This document shows, piece by piece, positions 25,569 to 34,606 of a stretch of DNA of 64,000 bases. Each line of letters starts with the position of its first letter. Within the stretch, counting starts at the first letter, position 1. The translations under genes were made by a program, and so were the position numbers. Origin of the DNA: CAZWSX01 sp964636985 (lineage in GTDB: Bacteria; Planctomycetota; Planctomycetia; Pirellulales; Pirellulaceae); NCBI GenBank assembly GCA_964636985.1, contig CAZWSX010000006.1, positions 124,001 through 188,000 of the forward strand, written 5' to 3'. Below the pieces are notes generated by a model. That model did not search any database, had not been told where the DNA came from, and saw only the letters and a program-made list of their open reading frames with translations.

Positions 25569-28500
25569 TTACGAGCCGGAGACCGTTTCGGTCTTAGGCG
25601 ACTTGAGTTCGATGGGGGTATGCGGCGAGGCGCTGTGGGCAGGATGGTGGCCGTTGGCCGACTCGGCCATGACCACGTCGGTATAGTTCACGGGCGGGGC
25701 GTCTTGGGGGCGCGGCGGCGTCTGTCCGTCGGTGGGATCTTTGTGACCGAACCAACGATCGACTAGCACAAAAAAGACCGGCGTCAGCACAACGCCAAAA
25801 AGCGTCACTCCGATCATGCCGCCAAATACAGCCGTTCCCAGAGCGCGACGCATTTCGGAGCCGGCACCGTTGGAAGTTAGCAGCGGGGCGACGCCTAAAA
25901 TAAAAGCAGCCGAGGTCATCAAAATGGGGCGGAAACGCTGGCGGCAGGCATCCAGCACCGCGTCTTTGCGTGATACGCCGTTGTCCCGCGCAAGCTTCGC
26001 GAATTCGACAATGAGAATCGCATTCTTGCACGCCAGGCCAATCAACACCACGAACCCGACTTGAGTAAACAGGTTCACGTCTTTGCCGACCACCCACACG
26101 GCCGTGAGCGAACCGACCACGCACAAGGGAACCACCAAGATGACGGCCAGCGGCAACGCCCAATTTTCGTAGAGCGCGGCGAGCATCAAGAACACGAACG
26201 CGACGGCCAAGCCGAACACGATCGGACCGGTGTTGCGCGTCATCTTTTCGACGAAGGTGATTTCGGTCCATTCAACGGCCATCCGTCCTTTCGGCAACTC
26301 CTCTTCCGCGATCTTCTCGATCAGCGAGATCGCCTGGCCGCTGCTCACGCGAGCGCTTGCGGAACCGTTCACAGAAGCGGCGGGGTGCATGTTGTGACGC
26401 GTAATCACCTGCGGGCCGCTCGATTCACGGACATTCAGCAACGTCCCCAGCAGCACCATCTTGCCCGAGTGGTTGCGAACTTTAATCCGCTTGATGTCTT
26501 CCAACTGGTTGCGCTGGCTCGGTTCGGCCTGCACGTTCACTTGCCAGGTGCGGCCGAAGCGATTGAAGTCGTTGACGTAACGGCTCCCCATCGTCGATTG
26601 GAGCGTCGCGAAAACTTCCCACAATTCGACGCCGTGGGTCGCGCAGGCATCCCGATCAACATCGAGCCACACCTGCGGCGCGTCGGCGCGGAAGGCAGTG
26701 AACAGCCGTTGGAAGCTCGGGTCTCGATTGCACTTTTCCAGTAGCGCTTCGGTTTGCCCCTGCAGCATGCGATGGCCAAGTTCATCGCGGTCTTCGACCA
26801 TGAATCGAAAGCCCCCCGCGCGACCTAGCCCGGAAACAGCCGGCGCTCCGAATACCGCGACTTGCGCATCAGGCACACCCGCGGCGAGCTTTCTGGTAAG
26901 CGTCGCGGCAATTGTGTCGGAGTATTGCTCGGGATGGCTCTTGCGATGTTCGAAGTCATCGAGAATGACGAACATCGATCCAAAGTTTGAACCGTAGGCA
27001 CTGATTACGAACGAGTTGCCCGCCACGCTGTTAACGTGTTTGACCCCTGGTTCTTTCATGCAGATCGCGGTGATCTTTGCAATCGTGTCGCGCGTCCGCT
27101 GATACGACGAGGCATCGGGCAATTGGATGCTGCAAATCAAATAGCCTTTGTCTTGTTGCGGGATGAACCCTGCCGGGAGCACCTGGTAGAGCCTGGCCCC
27201 AACCAAAATCAGCACGCCATAAACCATCAACCACATTGCGGGCCGGCGAATGGCGTGCCCCACGGTTCGGAGGTAACCGGCCGTTGTGACGCCGAAGAAC
27301 CAATCGAAGCCGCGGAAGAACCAGCCCAGCGCCAAATCCAGTAACAACGTGAACCAGTCGCGAGATTTTCCCTTGCCTCGCAGCAAAACGGCTGCCAGAG
27401 CCGGCGACAAGGTGAGCGAGTTGAACGTCGAAAGGAGCGTGCTGACGGCGATCGTGACGGCAAACTGACGGAAGAATTGTCCGACGATCCCCGAGAGGAA
27501 GGCGCAAGGTATGAACACCGCGGCCAGCACCACGCCGATGGCAATAACTGGGCCCGTCACTTCTTCCATGGCCTCGATCGCGGCCTTGCGCGGCGAGAGC
27601 CCTTTATCAAGGTGCTGCTGGACCGCCTCGACGACCACGATCGCGTCGTCCACCACGATCCCTACCGACAGCACCAGGCCGAACAAGGTCAGGTTGTTCA
27701 AGCTGTAACCCAGCAGCCACATCGTCGCGAACGAACCGACAATCGCGACCGGGACCGCTGCCAGCGGAATGATGGCCGCCCGCCACGATTGCAAAAAGAC
27801 CAAGACGACGATTGCTACCAGGAAGACAGCGTCGCGAAGCGATTTGAAAACTTCGTTGATCGACTCGCGAATGAATGGCGTCGTGTCGTAGCCAATTTCG
27901 AAGGCGACGTCCTCGGGAAATTTTTCGCTCAAGCGAGCCATGGTCGCCTTAACGTCGTCCCCTGTTTGCAAGGCGTTAGCCCCCGTTAAGAGGAACACCG
28001 CCAGGCCAATCGTCGGCTTGTTGTCGAAACGGTTGGAGACGTCCGAACTGCGGGCGGCCAATTCGACCCGGGCCACGTCGCGAACTTTCACCACTCGCCC
28101 GTCGTGTGTTGCGCGGACGACGATTTGCTCAAACTCCTCGGGAGTCGTGAGTCGTCCCAGCGTCGTGAGAGTCAATTGGACGGGCCCGCCATCAAGGGTT
28201 GGCGGCTGGCCGATTTGCCCCGCTGCCACTTGCGCGTTTTGCTCGCGGATGGCGTTCATCACGTCGATCGGCGTCAGGTTTCGGGCGGCAAGTTTCTCGG
28301 GGTCGATCCACAACCGCATGCTGTAGTCGCGCTGTCCGAACAGCGTGACGTCGCTGATCCCCTCCACGCGCGAAAGTTCGTCTTTAATCTGTGAGAGAGC
28401 GTAGTTGCTCAGATAAAGCTGGTCGTAGGTGCCGTTGGGCGAGTGCAGGCTCACCGTCAGCAGAATTTCGGGCGAACGTTTACGCGTCGTAACGCCGGTG

Positions 28501-28874
28501 GCGCGGACCACGTCCGGCAGATTGGGGCTGGCGAGACTGACTCGGTTTTGGACGAGCACTTGCGCCAGGTTGAGATCGGTGCCGATCTCGAACGTGACCG
28601 TCAGCGTGTACGAACCATCGCTCGTACACTGCGAAGTCATGTAGAGCATCCGCTCGACACCGTTGACTTGCTGCTCGATCGGCGCGGCGATCGACTCGGC
28701 CACGACCTGGGCGCTGGCACCAGGATAAGCGCAGTCGACCTGAATAGTCGGCGGCGTGACGGGCGGATACTGGCTGAGAGGGAGTTCGCGCACGGCGAGC
28801 GCCCCCGCCAGCGTGATCACAATGGAGAGCACGCTCGCGAAGATAGGGCGGTCGATAAAAAATCGCACGAACAT
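25569..28874 (-). CDS. RND efflux pump, inner-membrane subunit A
   Basis: A 1101-residue HAE1/AcrB-type transporter starting MFVRFFIDRPIFASVLSIVI. Proton-relay residues are present: the Asp pair in VVDDAIVVVEAV and Lys in LACKNAILIVEFAKL. Periplasmic porter and docking subdomains are of usual size, with no additional insert between TM6 and TM7. It is the first pump after the adaptor (34-base gap) and precedes a second complete pump. The pair could be a heteromeric pump like MdtBC or two separate homotrimers sharing an adaptor. The C-terminal 50 residues are a charged cytosolic tail. Confidence 0.94.
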   Translation of the reverse strand: MFVRFFIDRPIFASVLSIVITLAGALAVRELPLSQYPPVTPPTIQVDCAYPGASAQVVAESIAAPIEQQVNGVERMLYMTSQCTSDGSYTLTVTFEIGTDLNLAQVLVQNRVSLASPNLPDVVRATGVTTRKRSPEILLTVSLHSPNGTYDQLYLSNYALSQIKDELSRVEGISDVTLFGQRDYSMRLWIDPEKLAARNLTPIDVMNAIREQNAQVAAGQIGQPPTLDGGPVQLTLTTLGRLTTPEEFEQIVVRATHDGRVVKVRDVARVELAARSSDVSNRFDNKPTIGLAVFLLTGANALQTGDDVKATMARLSEKFPEDVAFEIGYDTTPFIRESINEVFKSLRDAVFLVAIVVLVFLQSWRAAIIPLAAVPVAIVGSFATMWLLGYSLNNLTLFGLVLSVGIVVDDAIVVVEAVQQHLDKGLSPRKAAIEAMEEVTGPVIAIGVVLAAVFIPCAFLSGIVGQFFRQFAVTIAVSTLLSTFNSLTLSPALAAVLLRGKGKSRDWFTLLLDLALGWFFRGFDWFFGVTTAGYLRTVGHAIRRPAMWLMVYGVLILVGARLYQVLPAGFIPQQDKGYLICSIQLPDASSYQRTRDTIAKITAICMKEPGVKHVNSVAGNSFVISAYGSNFGSMFVILDDFEHRKSHPEQYSDTIAATLTRKLAAGVPDAQVAVFGAPAVSGLGRAGGFRFMVEDRDELGHRMLQGQTEALLEKCNRDPSFQRLFTAFRADAPQVWLDVDRDACATHGVELWEVFATLQSTMGSRYVNDFNRFGRTWQVNVQAEPSQRNQLEDIKRIKVRNHSGKMVLLGTLLNVRESSGPQVITRHNMHPAASVNGSASARVSSGQAISLIEKIAEEELPKGRMAVEWTEITFVEKMTRNTGPIVFGLAVAFVFLMLAALYENWALPLAVILVVPLCVVGSLTAVWVVGKDVNLFTQVGFVVLIGLACKNAILIVEFAKLARDNGVSRKDAVLDACRQRFRPILMTSAAFILGVAPLLTSNGAGSEMRRALGTAVFGGMIGVTLFGVVLTPVFFVLVDRWFGHKDPTDGQTPPRPQDAPPVNYTDVVMAESANGHHPAHSASPHTPIELKSPKTETVSGS

Positions 28875-28909
28875 GAAGCGAACCGATCCTTAGGAAATCA
28901 TCCGGCGGA

Positions 28910-30124
28910 CTAGGAAGACTTTTGAGCAGGTCCCTTTCCTTTGTCAGCACTTGGAGGATCGGCTTTGGAGGTCGCGGCGGCTTCTTCGACTTTTGGGGTC
29001 ACTTTGGCTCCGCGGCGAACCCGCTGGAGACCCGAGACAATCACTTGCTCGTCCCCTTGGAGGCCTTCCTCGATGACGCGCATGCGACCCACTTGCTGGC
29101 CGACTTTGACGCGGCGGTAAATGGCATCGCTCTTGTCGTCCACCAGGAAGACGAATCGCTGCCCTTGGTCGGACCCCAGCGATTCCTCGGGGACAAGCAC
29201 CGCCGGCTTGGGTTCGCCCAGCGGCACGCGGACGCGAACGAACAAACCGGGCGCCAGGCTTCGATCTTTGTTCTTCAAGGTAGCTCGCAGTTGCAGGGTT
29301 CCCGTTTCGCGGTCGACTTGGTTGTCGACGAACGAAACCGGCGCCGAAAGCGAAAAGCCGTCCTCGTCCGAAAGGCCGATCTGCACACTGGCCGGTTCGT
29401 CGTCGGTATGCGTGAGCGCGCCTTGTTGAATCAATCTTCGCAGTTGCAGGACGGTTCGCTCGTCGACTTCGAACGTCGCATAGATTGGATCGAGAGCGAC
29501 GATCGTAACAAGCGGCGTGATGTCGGCCGTAACCAGGTTCCCTTCGTCGATCAAGCGTCGGCTGATGCGTCCGCTTAACGGCGATGTGATCTTGGTATAG
29601 TCCAGTTGAATCTTCGCGGCGTCGAGCATGGCCTCGGCAACGGCAACACCGGCGACTGCTTCCGCCAGGTCGCCTCGGGCCCTATCCGCATCTTGTGTGC
29701 TGATCGCCTTTTTCTGGGCCAAGTCGACGGCGCGCTTCTCGTCCAACTCGGTACGAACCTGCCGTGCTTTGGCTTGTTCCAAAGCGGCCTCGGTTCGTTC
29801 CACTTCGGCGGCATAAGTGCGCGGATCGATCTGGAAAAGGAGATCTCCCTCCTTCACTTCGGCCCCGTCGGCAAAGTTGATCTTGTCGAGGTAACCGCTC
29901 ACGCGGGAGCGGATTTGAACCTGGCGGTACGGTTCCAGTCGCCCTGTGAAATCTTCGAATTCTCCCACCACCTGCCGCGTGGGGCGAGCCACAATCACTT
30001 CCGGCGGATTGGGTTTGGCGGCCGCAGGAGCCGAAGGTTGGCAACCGCACGCAAGTCCAAGAAGAACCCCCGCCAGGACGAATCGAGTGAGCGGGGACGC
30101 GAGCGGTGAAGCAGTTAAATGCAT
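28910..30124 (-). CDS. RND efflux periplasmic adaptor lipoprotein
   Basis: A 404-residue membrane-fusion protein. The ATG at 30124 (MHLTASPL) is chosen because it gives a clean lipoprotein signal (TRFVLAGVLLGLACGC); the upstream in-frame extension has no signal character. Motifs follow AcrA: YRQVQIRSRVSGYLDKINFA (lipoyl half), GDLLFQIDPRTY, a helical hairpin (about residues 95-160), then TKITSPLSGRISRRLID and a beta-barrel with VDERTVLQL. It bridges the inner-membrane pump to an outer-membrane TolC-type channel. It heads the operon. No TolC gene is adjacent; one lies 25 kb away at 55671. Confidence 0.92.
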   Translation of the reverse strand: MHLTASPLASPLTRFVLAGVLLGLACGCQPSAPAAAKPNPPEVIVARPTRQVVGEFEDFTGRLEPYRQVQIRSRVSGYLDKINFADGAEVKEGDLLFQIDPRTYAAEVERTEAALEQAKARQVRTELDEKRAVDLAQKKAISTQDADRARGDLAEAVAGVAVAEAMLDAAKIQLDYTKITSPLSGRISRRLIDEGNLVTADITPLVTIVALDPIYATFEVDERTVLQLRRLIQQGALTHTDDEPASVQIGLSDEDGFSLSAPVSFVDNQVDRETGTLQLRATLKNKDRSLAPGLFVRVRVPLGEPKPAVLVPEESLGSDQGQRFVFLVDDKSDAIYRRVKVGQQVGRMRVIEEGLQGDEQVIVSGLQRVRRGAKVTPKVEEAAATSKADPPSADKGKGPAQKSS

Positions 30125-30426
30125 GGATGAACCAATCGGGTGGGAGGCCACGACTCCCTGGCTGCCCCCAGGGATTTTGGACCCAGTTCTGAGGACTCGA
30201 AAAACGGCTTCGAGGTTCAGCGCGGGGTCGGTTCGGAACGGTCGAGGCGAATGGAGATCCACATTCAGGCGGGAAGTCGTCATTCTAACACCGCGAAATT
30301 GAATTCCGCACCGCAGTTAGATAACTTCCCCGCTAAAATGCGGGATACCCAGTCGGTTTGATGCCGATTCGGTTTGCAAGTCTCCTTGGAATACGATCCT
30401 TCTTCTTTACCAATTCGCAAGAATTC
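30125..30426. other. Divergent intergenic region, RND adaptor / purU
   Basis: About 300 bases containing the promoters of two divergent genes. Both flanking reading frames extend into it but without domain character. No operator or palindrome was recognised. There is no TetR or MarR-type regulator beside the efflux operon. Confidence 0.45.
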
Positions 30427-31281
30427 ATGGAAATCGTCATCACCGCCGTGGGACCCGACAACGCCGGACTGGCCGACCCAATCATTCACTATGTCACGGG
30501 CCGTGGCGCCAACATCGGGGAAATCCAGATGTACGACCACGACGAGATGGCTGTGTTCGCCATGTTGCTGCGGATCCAACTAGCGGGGGTCTCATTACCC
30601 GCGCTGCGGTCCGATCTGGTTTCGATCGGGGAAAGGAAAGGGCTCTCGATTCGCGTTTGGTCGCCCGACGAGCGTTGCGGCAATCCGCGATTGGCCATCT
30701 GTGTCACCAATCGTCCCGAGACGCCGCTGGCGCTGTTGCGCGCGATTCGCGATCGGCAAATCAAAGCGACTGCGGCGCTGATGCTCGGCAACCGCGACAC
30801 GCTGCGAGGTCTGGCCGAACAATTCAATATTCCTTGGGAATCGATTGGCGATACCGATGGAAAAGCCGACGACGATCGCCTTGTCGATTTGCTCGACGCC
30901 CACGAGATCGACTATGTCATCCTTGCGCGTTACATGCGCGTGCTACCCGCGGCGAGTTGTTGGAAATACGCCGGCGGGCGAATCATTAATCTGCATCACG
31001 GCCTGTTGCCGAGCTTTCCTGGCCTGCGCCCGTATCACGATGCGTACGCGGGACGCATGCTCACGTACGGCGCGACGTGCCACTTCATCGTGCCGGAACT
31101 CGATGCCGGCAACCAGACGATTTACCAATCGACGTTTACCGTACCCCCTGGCACGAAAATCGACGACATCGTGCTGCGTGGACAAGAAGACAACGAGCCA
31201 CGTTGCCTGGTGGAAGGCGTGCGCCGCGTGGTCGACCGCGAGGTGCGGCTTCACTTCCACCGTGTGATCGCGAAGAAATAG
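30427..31281 (+). CDS. purU: Formyltetrahydrofolate deformylase
   Basis: A 284-residue enzyme hydrolysing 10-formyltetrahydrofolate to formate and tetrahydrofolate. An N-terminal ACT domain (EIVITAVGPDNAGLADPIIH, residues 1-80) is followed by a formyltransferase-fold domain with LARYMRVLP, INLHHGLLPSFPGLRPYHDA (catalytic His) and the DAGNQTIYQ loop with its Asp. The size is that of E. coli PurU (280). The ATG at 30427 begins exactly at the ACT domain; TTG/ATG codons at 30358 and 30361 would add 22 or 23 unrelated residues. Confidence 0.9.
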   Translation: MEIVITAVGPDNAGLADPIIHYVTGRGANIGEIQMYDHDEMAVFAMLLRIQLAGVSLPALRSDLVSIGERKGLSIRVWSPDERCGNPRLAICVTNRPETPLALLRAIRDRQIKATAALMLGNRDTLRGLAEQFNIPWESIGDTDGKADDDRLVDLLDAHEIDYVILARYMRVLPAASCWKYAGGRIINLHHGLLPSFPGLRPYHDAYAGRMLTYGATCHFIVPELDAGNQTIYQSTFTVPPGTKIDDIVLRGQEDNEPRCLVEGVRRVVDREVRLHFHRVIAKK

Positions 31282-31329
31282 CAGCGGCTATCGGCCGCGC
31301 CCTCCACGCTTCCCTGCTTTTATTGCTTT

Positions 31330-31653
31330 ACCCCGGCAGGGGTTTAATCAGCCTAGCCGGGGGTCGCGAAGCGCACCCCCGGTTCGCTGACGCACAAGAA
31401 TCAACCCCGGATGGGGTTGCATATGAATCGGTCCATCAATCAAATACCCGCTCGTCGTTCACCCATGTCGCATCGCTGCCGCGATGCTGATTCATTCGCG
31501 ATTGCTTTCCGGGGGTGCACTTCGCGACCCCCGGCTACAGCTATGGAACCGCTGTCGCGGTTAATCCGGCTTCCAAAGATGGAAGCCGTGAACGCAAGAA
31601 ACGGAGGTTGTTCCACCGTCGGTCTTTATAGTAGGTTCCACAGTCGTGGAATC
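31330..31653. repeat. Array of eight short perfect or near-perfect hairpins
   Basis: Eight palindromes follow one another in 324 bases between purU and the inositol-phosphate synthase. They are ACCCC/GGGGT (31330-31343), CCGGGGGT/ACCCCCGG (31357-31382), CAACCCC/GGGGTTG (31402-31419), GCATCGC/GCGATGC (31470-31487), CCGGGGGT/ACCCCCGG (31509-31534), AACCGC/GCGGTT (31547-31562), CGGCTTCCA/TGGAAGCCG (31567-31588) and GGTTCCAC/GTGGAATC (31634-31653, one G-T pair). Six have exactly four-base loops. The second and fifth are inverted copies of each other: 27 bases, one mismatch, 31356-31382 against 31509-31535. No protein is credible here. Confidence 0.8.
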
Positions 31654-31660
31654 GCCCGTG

Positions 31661-32872
31661 CTACTTCTTCGTGCTCGCCTTATCGACCCATTCTTGCAGC
31701 ATCTGGAACTGGCGGACGAAGTTGTGCTCGTCCGTTCCCAGCGGGCTCTTAAAGAAGCTGGCCATCCACGTGAGTAGGCCGGTTTCGCCGCGACGGTGCG
31801 CTAACTCGGTCAAGCGAACAAGATCGATTACCAGTGGCGCCGCGAGGAGCGAGTCGCACCCCTGCCACGTGAACTGCATGGTCATCGGCGTTCCCAAGAA
31901 TCCTTGGAAGTGGATGTGGTCCCACGCCGTTTTCCAGTCGCCTAGGCTTTCGATGTACTCGATGCTGACGAGCGTCTGCGGCGAGTAGCCAAGGATCTTA
32001 TGCAGCAGCCGATCCTTGCTGACGACCTTCGTCTTCTTGTTCAAAGGATCGTCGAGGACCTTGCCATCCATGTTGCCGAAGATGTTGTGGCCGACCCAGC
32101 TCATCACCTTCAAATTGCGGGCGGCGAACATCGGCGCCAGCGTGCTTTTCAGGAGCGTCTCGCCGGTCTTACCGTCGTGCCCCATGTGGCACGTTTTGCG
32201 TTCGACTGCCAGTTGCTGAATCGCCGCAGGTGCGGAGCCAAGCGACGGTGTGAAATTGATGTAGGGCAACCCAAGTTCAATGGCGGCGATCGCGTAGAGC
32301 GAGCTTGCGGCCAACGGGCAATGCTCGGCATCGTCGAGGGTCTTGTCGAGCGATGGCCAATCCTTGGGAAGTTTCGAGTCGTCCAGCGGCGGCTCGGTCG
32401 ATGCCAGGTTGACGACGATCACCTGATCGAGCTTGTGCTTGGTTTGGAATTCCGTCACGTCGGCCTGAACGCGCGCGATCACTTGCCGCGGCGTTTCGCG
32501 TTTGCTGCGGAGCAATTCGCCTGCGAAACCGGCGATGGTGGCACCGACGCGATAGACGCTGCCGAGCCGGACGTTTTTATCGAACGCATCCAGCTCGTCG
32601 CGAACCTGGTCGACGAGTCGCGGGTCGATGGCCCGGCTGACGTTAGCCAACTTCATGGCCTCGTCGTAAAGCGTGACTTCGCGAATGTCGTGGCCGCCGC
32701 ACACAACCTGGTCCCAGCCGAGCAGATCGAGACCGCTCAACTCGGGCAACTCGGTCACCAGGCCAATCGGGGCCGTGAGGCCCTTCTTCAAGGCGGCCAA
32801 GCCGACCAAGGTCGTTGTCGCGACTCCGCCGCGAACCCCAATGAACCACACGCCAATGCGACGACCGGACAT
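31661..32872 (-). CDS. Myo-inositol-1-phosphate synthase family protein
   Basis: A 403-residue NAD-dependent enzyme of the inositol-3-phosphate synthase family, converting glucose 6-phosphate to inositol 1-phosphate. The Rossmann start is RIGVWFIGVRGGVATTTLVG. Later come ASTEPPL, YINFTPSLGSAPA, HDGKTGETLLKSTLAPMF and NIFGNMDGKVLDDP, which carry the conserved Lys and Asp residues around the active site. The ATG at 32872 (MSGRRIG) starts right at the Rossmann fold and is preferred to 32989. Probable role: inositol for phospholipids or osmolytes; it stands alone. Confidence 0.88.
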   Translation of the reverse strand: MSGRRIGVWFIGVRGGVATTTLVGLAALKKGLTAPIGLVTELPELSGLDLLGWDQVVCGGHDIREVTLYDEAMKLANVSRAIDPRLVDQVRDELDAFDKNVRLGSVYRVGATIAGFAGELLRSKRETPRQVIARVQADVTEFQTKHKLDQVIVVNLASTEPPLDDSKLPKDWPSLDKTLDDAEHCPLAASSLYAIAAIELGLPYINFTPSLGSAPAAIQQLAVERKTCHMGHDGKTGETLLKSTLAPMFAARNLKVMSWVGHNIFGNMDGKVLDDPLNKKTKVVSKDRLLHKILGYSPQTLVSIEYIESLGDWKTAWDHIHFQGFLGTPMTMQFTWQGCDSLLAAPLVIDLVRLTELAHRRGETGLLTWMASFFKSPLGTDEHNFVRQFQMLQEWVDKASTKK

Positions 32873-33286
32873 CGAATTTGTGTCTATAAAGAGTTGTGTC
32901 TGAAATCGCGAGACAGGTCGCGGGCAGATTCTTAAGACGCTGCTCTGGAGGCCCTGCGGCCGCTCGTTTCCCGCCGGGTGGGCAATCAAACAGGCGGGGA
33001 GAATGAGGAAAAGCTAATTTAGCGAGCATAATTTCCCTTGGAGGGGATGTCCAGGGGATCGCGGTTCCCTTGTGCGGCAGGACGCGGCGAATCCCGCCTC
33101 GGCTAATCCTGCCGCAGGAGAGGCCACACAATCGGCTCCGTCGACAATCTCTTATCGGTCGGTCCGCAGGCAGCCGATAACGCCCTCGCCAGGACCCACC
33201 GTGCTTAGATAAACGCGCTTTGGTAAAAAGATGGGTCTGCACGGATCGTGTGCTGCCTCTCCCCGCAACCCTAACGAGCTTTTGAC
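32873..33286. other. Divergent intergenic region with one long-stem hairpin
   Basis: About 410 bases between inositol-phosphate synthase (minus) and the aminotransferase (plus). TGCGGCAGGA at 33073-33082 and TCCTGCCGCA at 33107-33116 form a perfect 10-bp stem with a 24-base loop. This could be a leader hairpin of the aminotransferase or a protein site. Nothing else is recognised. Confidence 0.5.
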
Positions 33287-34480
33287 ATGTTCGATTCGAT
33301 CTCGATGGCCCCGCCGGACGCGATTCTTGGCCTGGGCGAAGCCTTCAAGAAGGACCCCAACCCCAAGAAAATCAACCTGTCGGTCGGGGTTTACAAAGAT
33401 GCGCAAGGCAACACGCCGGTGCTCGATTGCGTGAAGGAAGCGGAAAAGCGATTGATCGCCAACGAGAAATCGAAGACCTATCTCTCCATCGAAGGGCTGG
33501 CCGAGTACGGCAAGTTCGTCCGCGAACTCCTGTTCGGCGGCAACCACGAGATCCTCGCCAGCAACCGCGCGTGCACGGCGCAAACGCCGGGCGGGACCGG
33601 CTCGCTGCGGGTCGCGGCCGACTTCCTGAAAAAGTTCGCCCCCGCGGCCAAGGTCTGGATGAGCAAGCCAACGTGGGCGAACCACCCGCAGATCTTTCAA
33701 TCGGCCGGCTTCCCGGTCGAGACATACGCCTATCTCGATGCGACGGGCCGTCTGCTCGACTTCCCCGCCATGAAGGCGAGCCTCGAAAAGCTGGCCGCGG
33801 GCGACGTCGTGCTGCTGCACGCTTGCTGCCACAATCCGACGGGCATCGACCCGACACCGGAGCAATGGAAAGAAATCGCCGACCTCGTCTACGCGAAAAA
33901 AGCTCTGCCGCTGATCGACTTCGCCTACCAAGGCTTCGGTGACGGGCTGGTTGAGGACGCCACGGCGGTGCGAACGTTTGCCCGACTGGGAACGGAGTTC
34001 ATTGTTTGCAGTTCGTTCTCGAAGAACTTCGGTCTCTACAGCGAGCGCGTCGGCGCGATGACGCTGGTTGCCACCACGGCCGACGCAGCGGAAGCAGCGC
34101 TCAGCCACATTCGCTCGAGCATTCGCACGAACTACTCCAACCCACCACAACACGGCGGAGCCGTCGTATCAACGATCTTGGGCGACGCGACGCTCCGCGC
34201 GCAGTGGGAAAAGGAACTCACGGCAATGCGCGACCGCATCCATGCCATGCGCAAGCTGTTCGTCGAGACGATGAGGAAGAAGGCTCCCAGCCACGATTTC
34301 AGCTTCCTGCAGCAGCAGAAGGGAATGTTCTCGTTCTCGGGCCTCTCGAACATGCAAGTCGACGAACTACGCGGCAAACACAGCGTGTACGTGGTTGGCG
34401 GTGGCGGCCGGATCAACGTGGCCGGCATGACCGAAGGGAACATGGACGCGCTCTGTACGGCGGTGGCCTCGGTGCTGTAG
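33287..34480 (+). CDS. Class I aspartate/aromatic amino acid aminotransferase
   Basis: A 397-residue PLP enzyme of the AspC/TyrB group. Diagnostic motifs: LSVGVYKDAQGNTPVLDCVK near the start, GGTGSLRVAADFL, LLHACCHNPTGIDPTPEQW, PLIDFAYQGFGDGL (Asp and Tyr contacting PLP) and CSSFSKNFGLYSERVGA, with the Schiff-base Lys in SFSKN. Length equals E. coli AspC (396). Aspartate and aromatic activities cannot be separated by eye. It follows the divergent inositol-phosphate synthase. Confidence 0.94.
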   Translation: MFDSISMAPPDAILGLGEAFKKDPNPKKINLSVGVYKDAQGNTPVLDCVKEAEKRLIANEKSKTYLSIEGLAEYGKFVRELLFGGNHEILASNRACTAQTPGGTGSLRVAADFLKKFAPAAKVWMSKPTWANHPQIFQSAGFPVETYAYLDATGRLLDFPAMKASLEKLAAGDVVLLHACCHNPTGIDPTPEQWKEIADLVYAKKALPLIDFAYQGFGDGLVEDATAVRTFARLGTEFIVCSSFSKNFGLYSERVGAMTLVATTADAAEAALSHIRSSIRTNYSNPPQHGGAVVSTILGDATLRAQWEKELTAMRDRIHAMRKLFVETMRKKAPSHDFSFLQQQKGMFSFSGLSNMQVDELRGKHSVYVVGGGGRINVAGMTEGNMDALCTAVASVL

Positions 34481-34606
34481 CGCAGGAATTCGCGCGAACC
34501 AACTCCGGCCGGAAGCCCTCTGGGATCAGAGGTTGCGATGTGATGAATTGACGACGTCGATTTTGGCTTCGTCAAAGCGTTTCAGTCGTCCGGCGGAGCG
34601 GCCGTC

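Noticed and set aside
31330..31343. Rho-independent terminator of purU
   Set aside because: Only a 5-bp stem without a T-run; better treated as the first element of the hairpin array.
31330..31653. CRISPR array
   Set aside because: The hairpins differ in sequence and spacing and there is no constant repeat with regular spacers; no cas gene is near.
31077..31752. Two short plus-strand frames across the hairpin array
   Set aside because: They run through palindromes, start inside purU or the array, and show no protein-like composition.
32000..32935. Plus-strand open frame of 311 codons
   Set aside because: Antisense to inositol-phosphate synthase; composition is that of a shadow frame.
33152..34153. 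Long minus-strand open frame of 333 codons
   Set aside because: Lies antisense to the aminotransferase, is rich in Arg, His and Gly without any domain, and is explained by the codon bias of the real gene.
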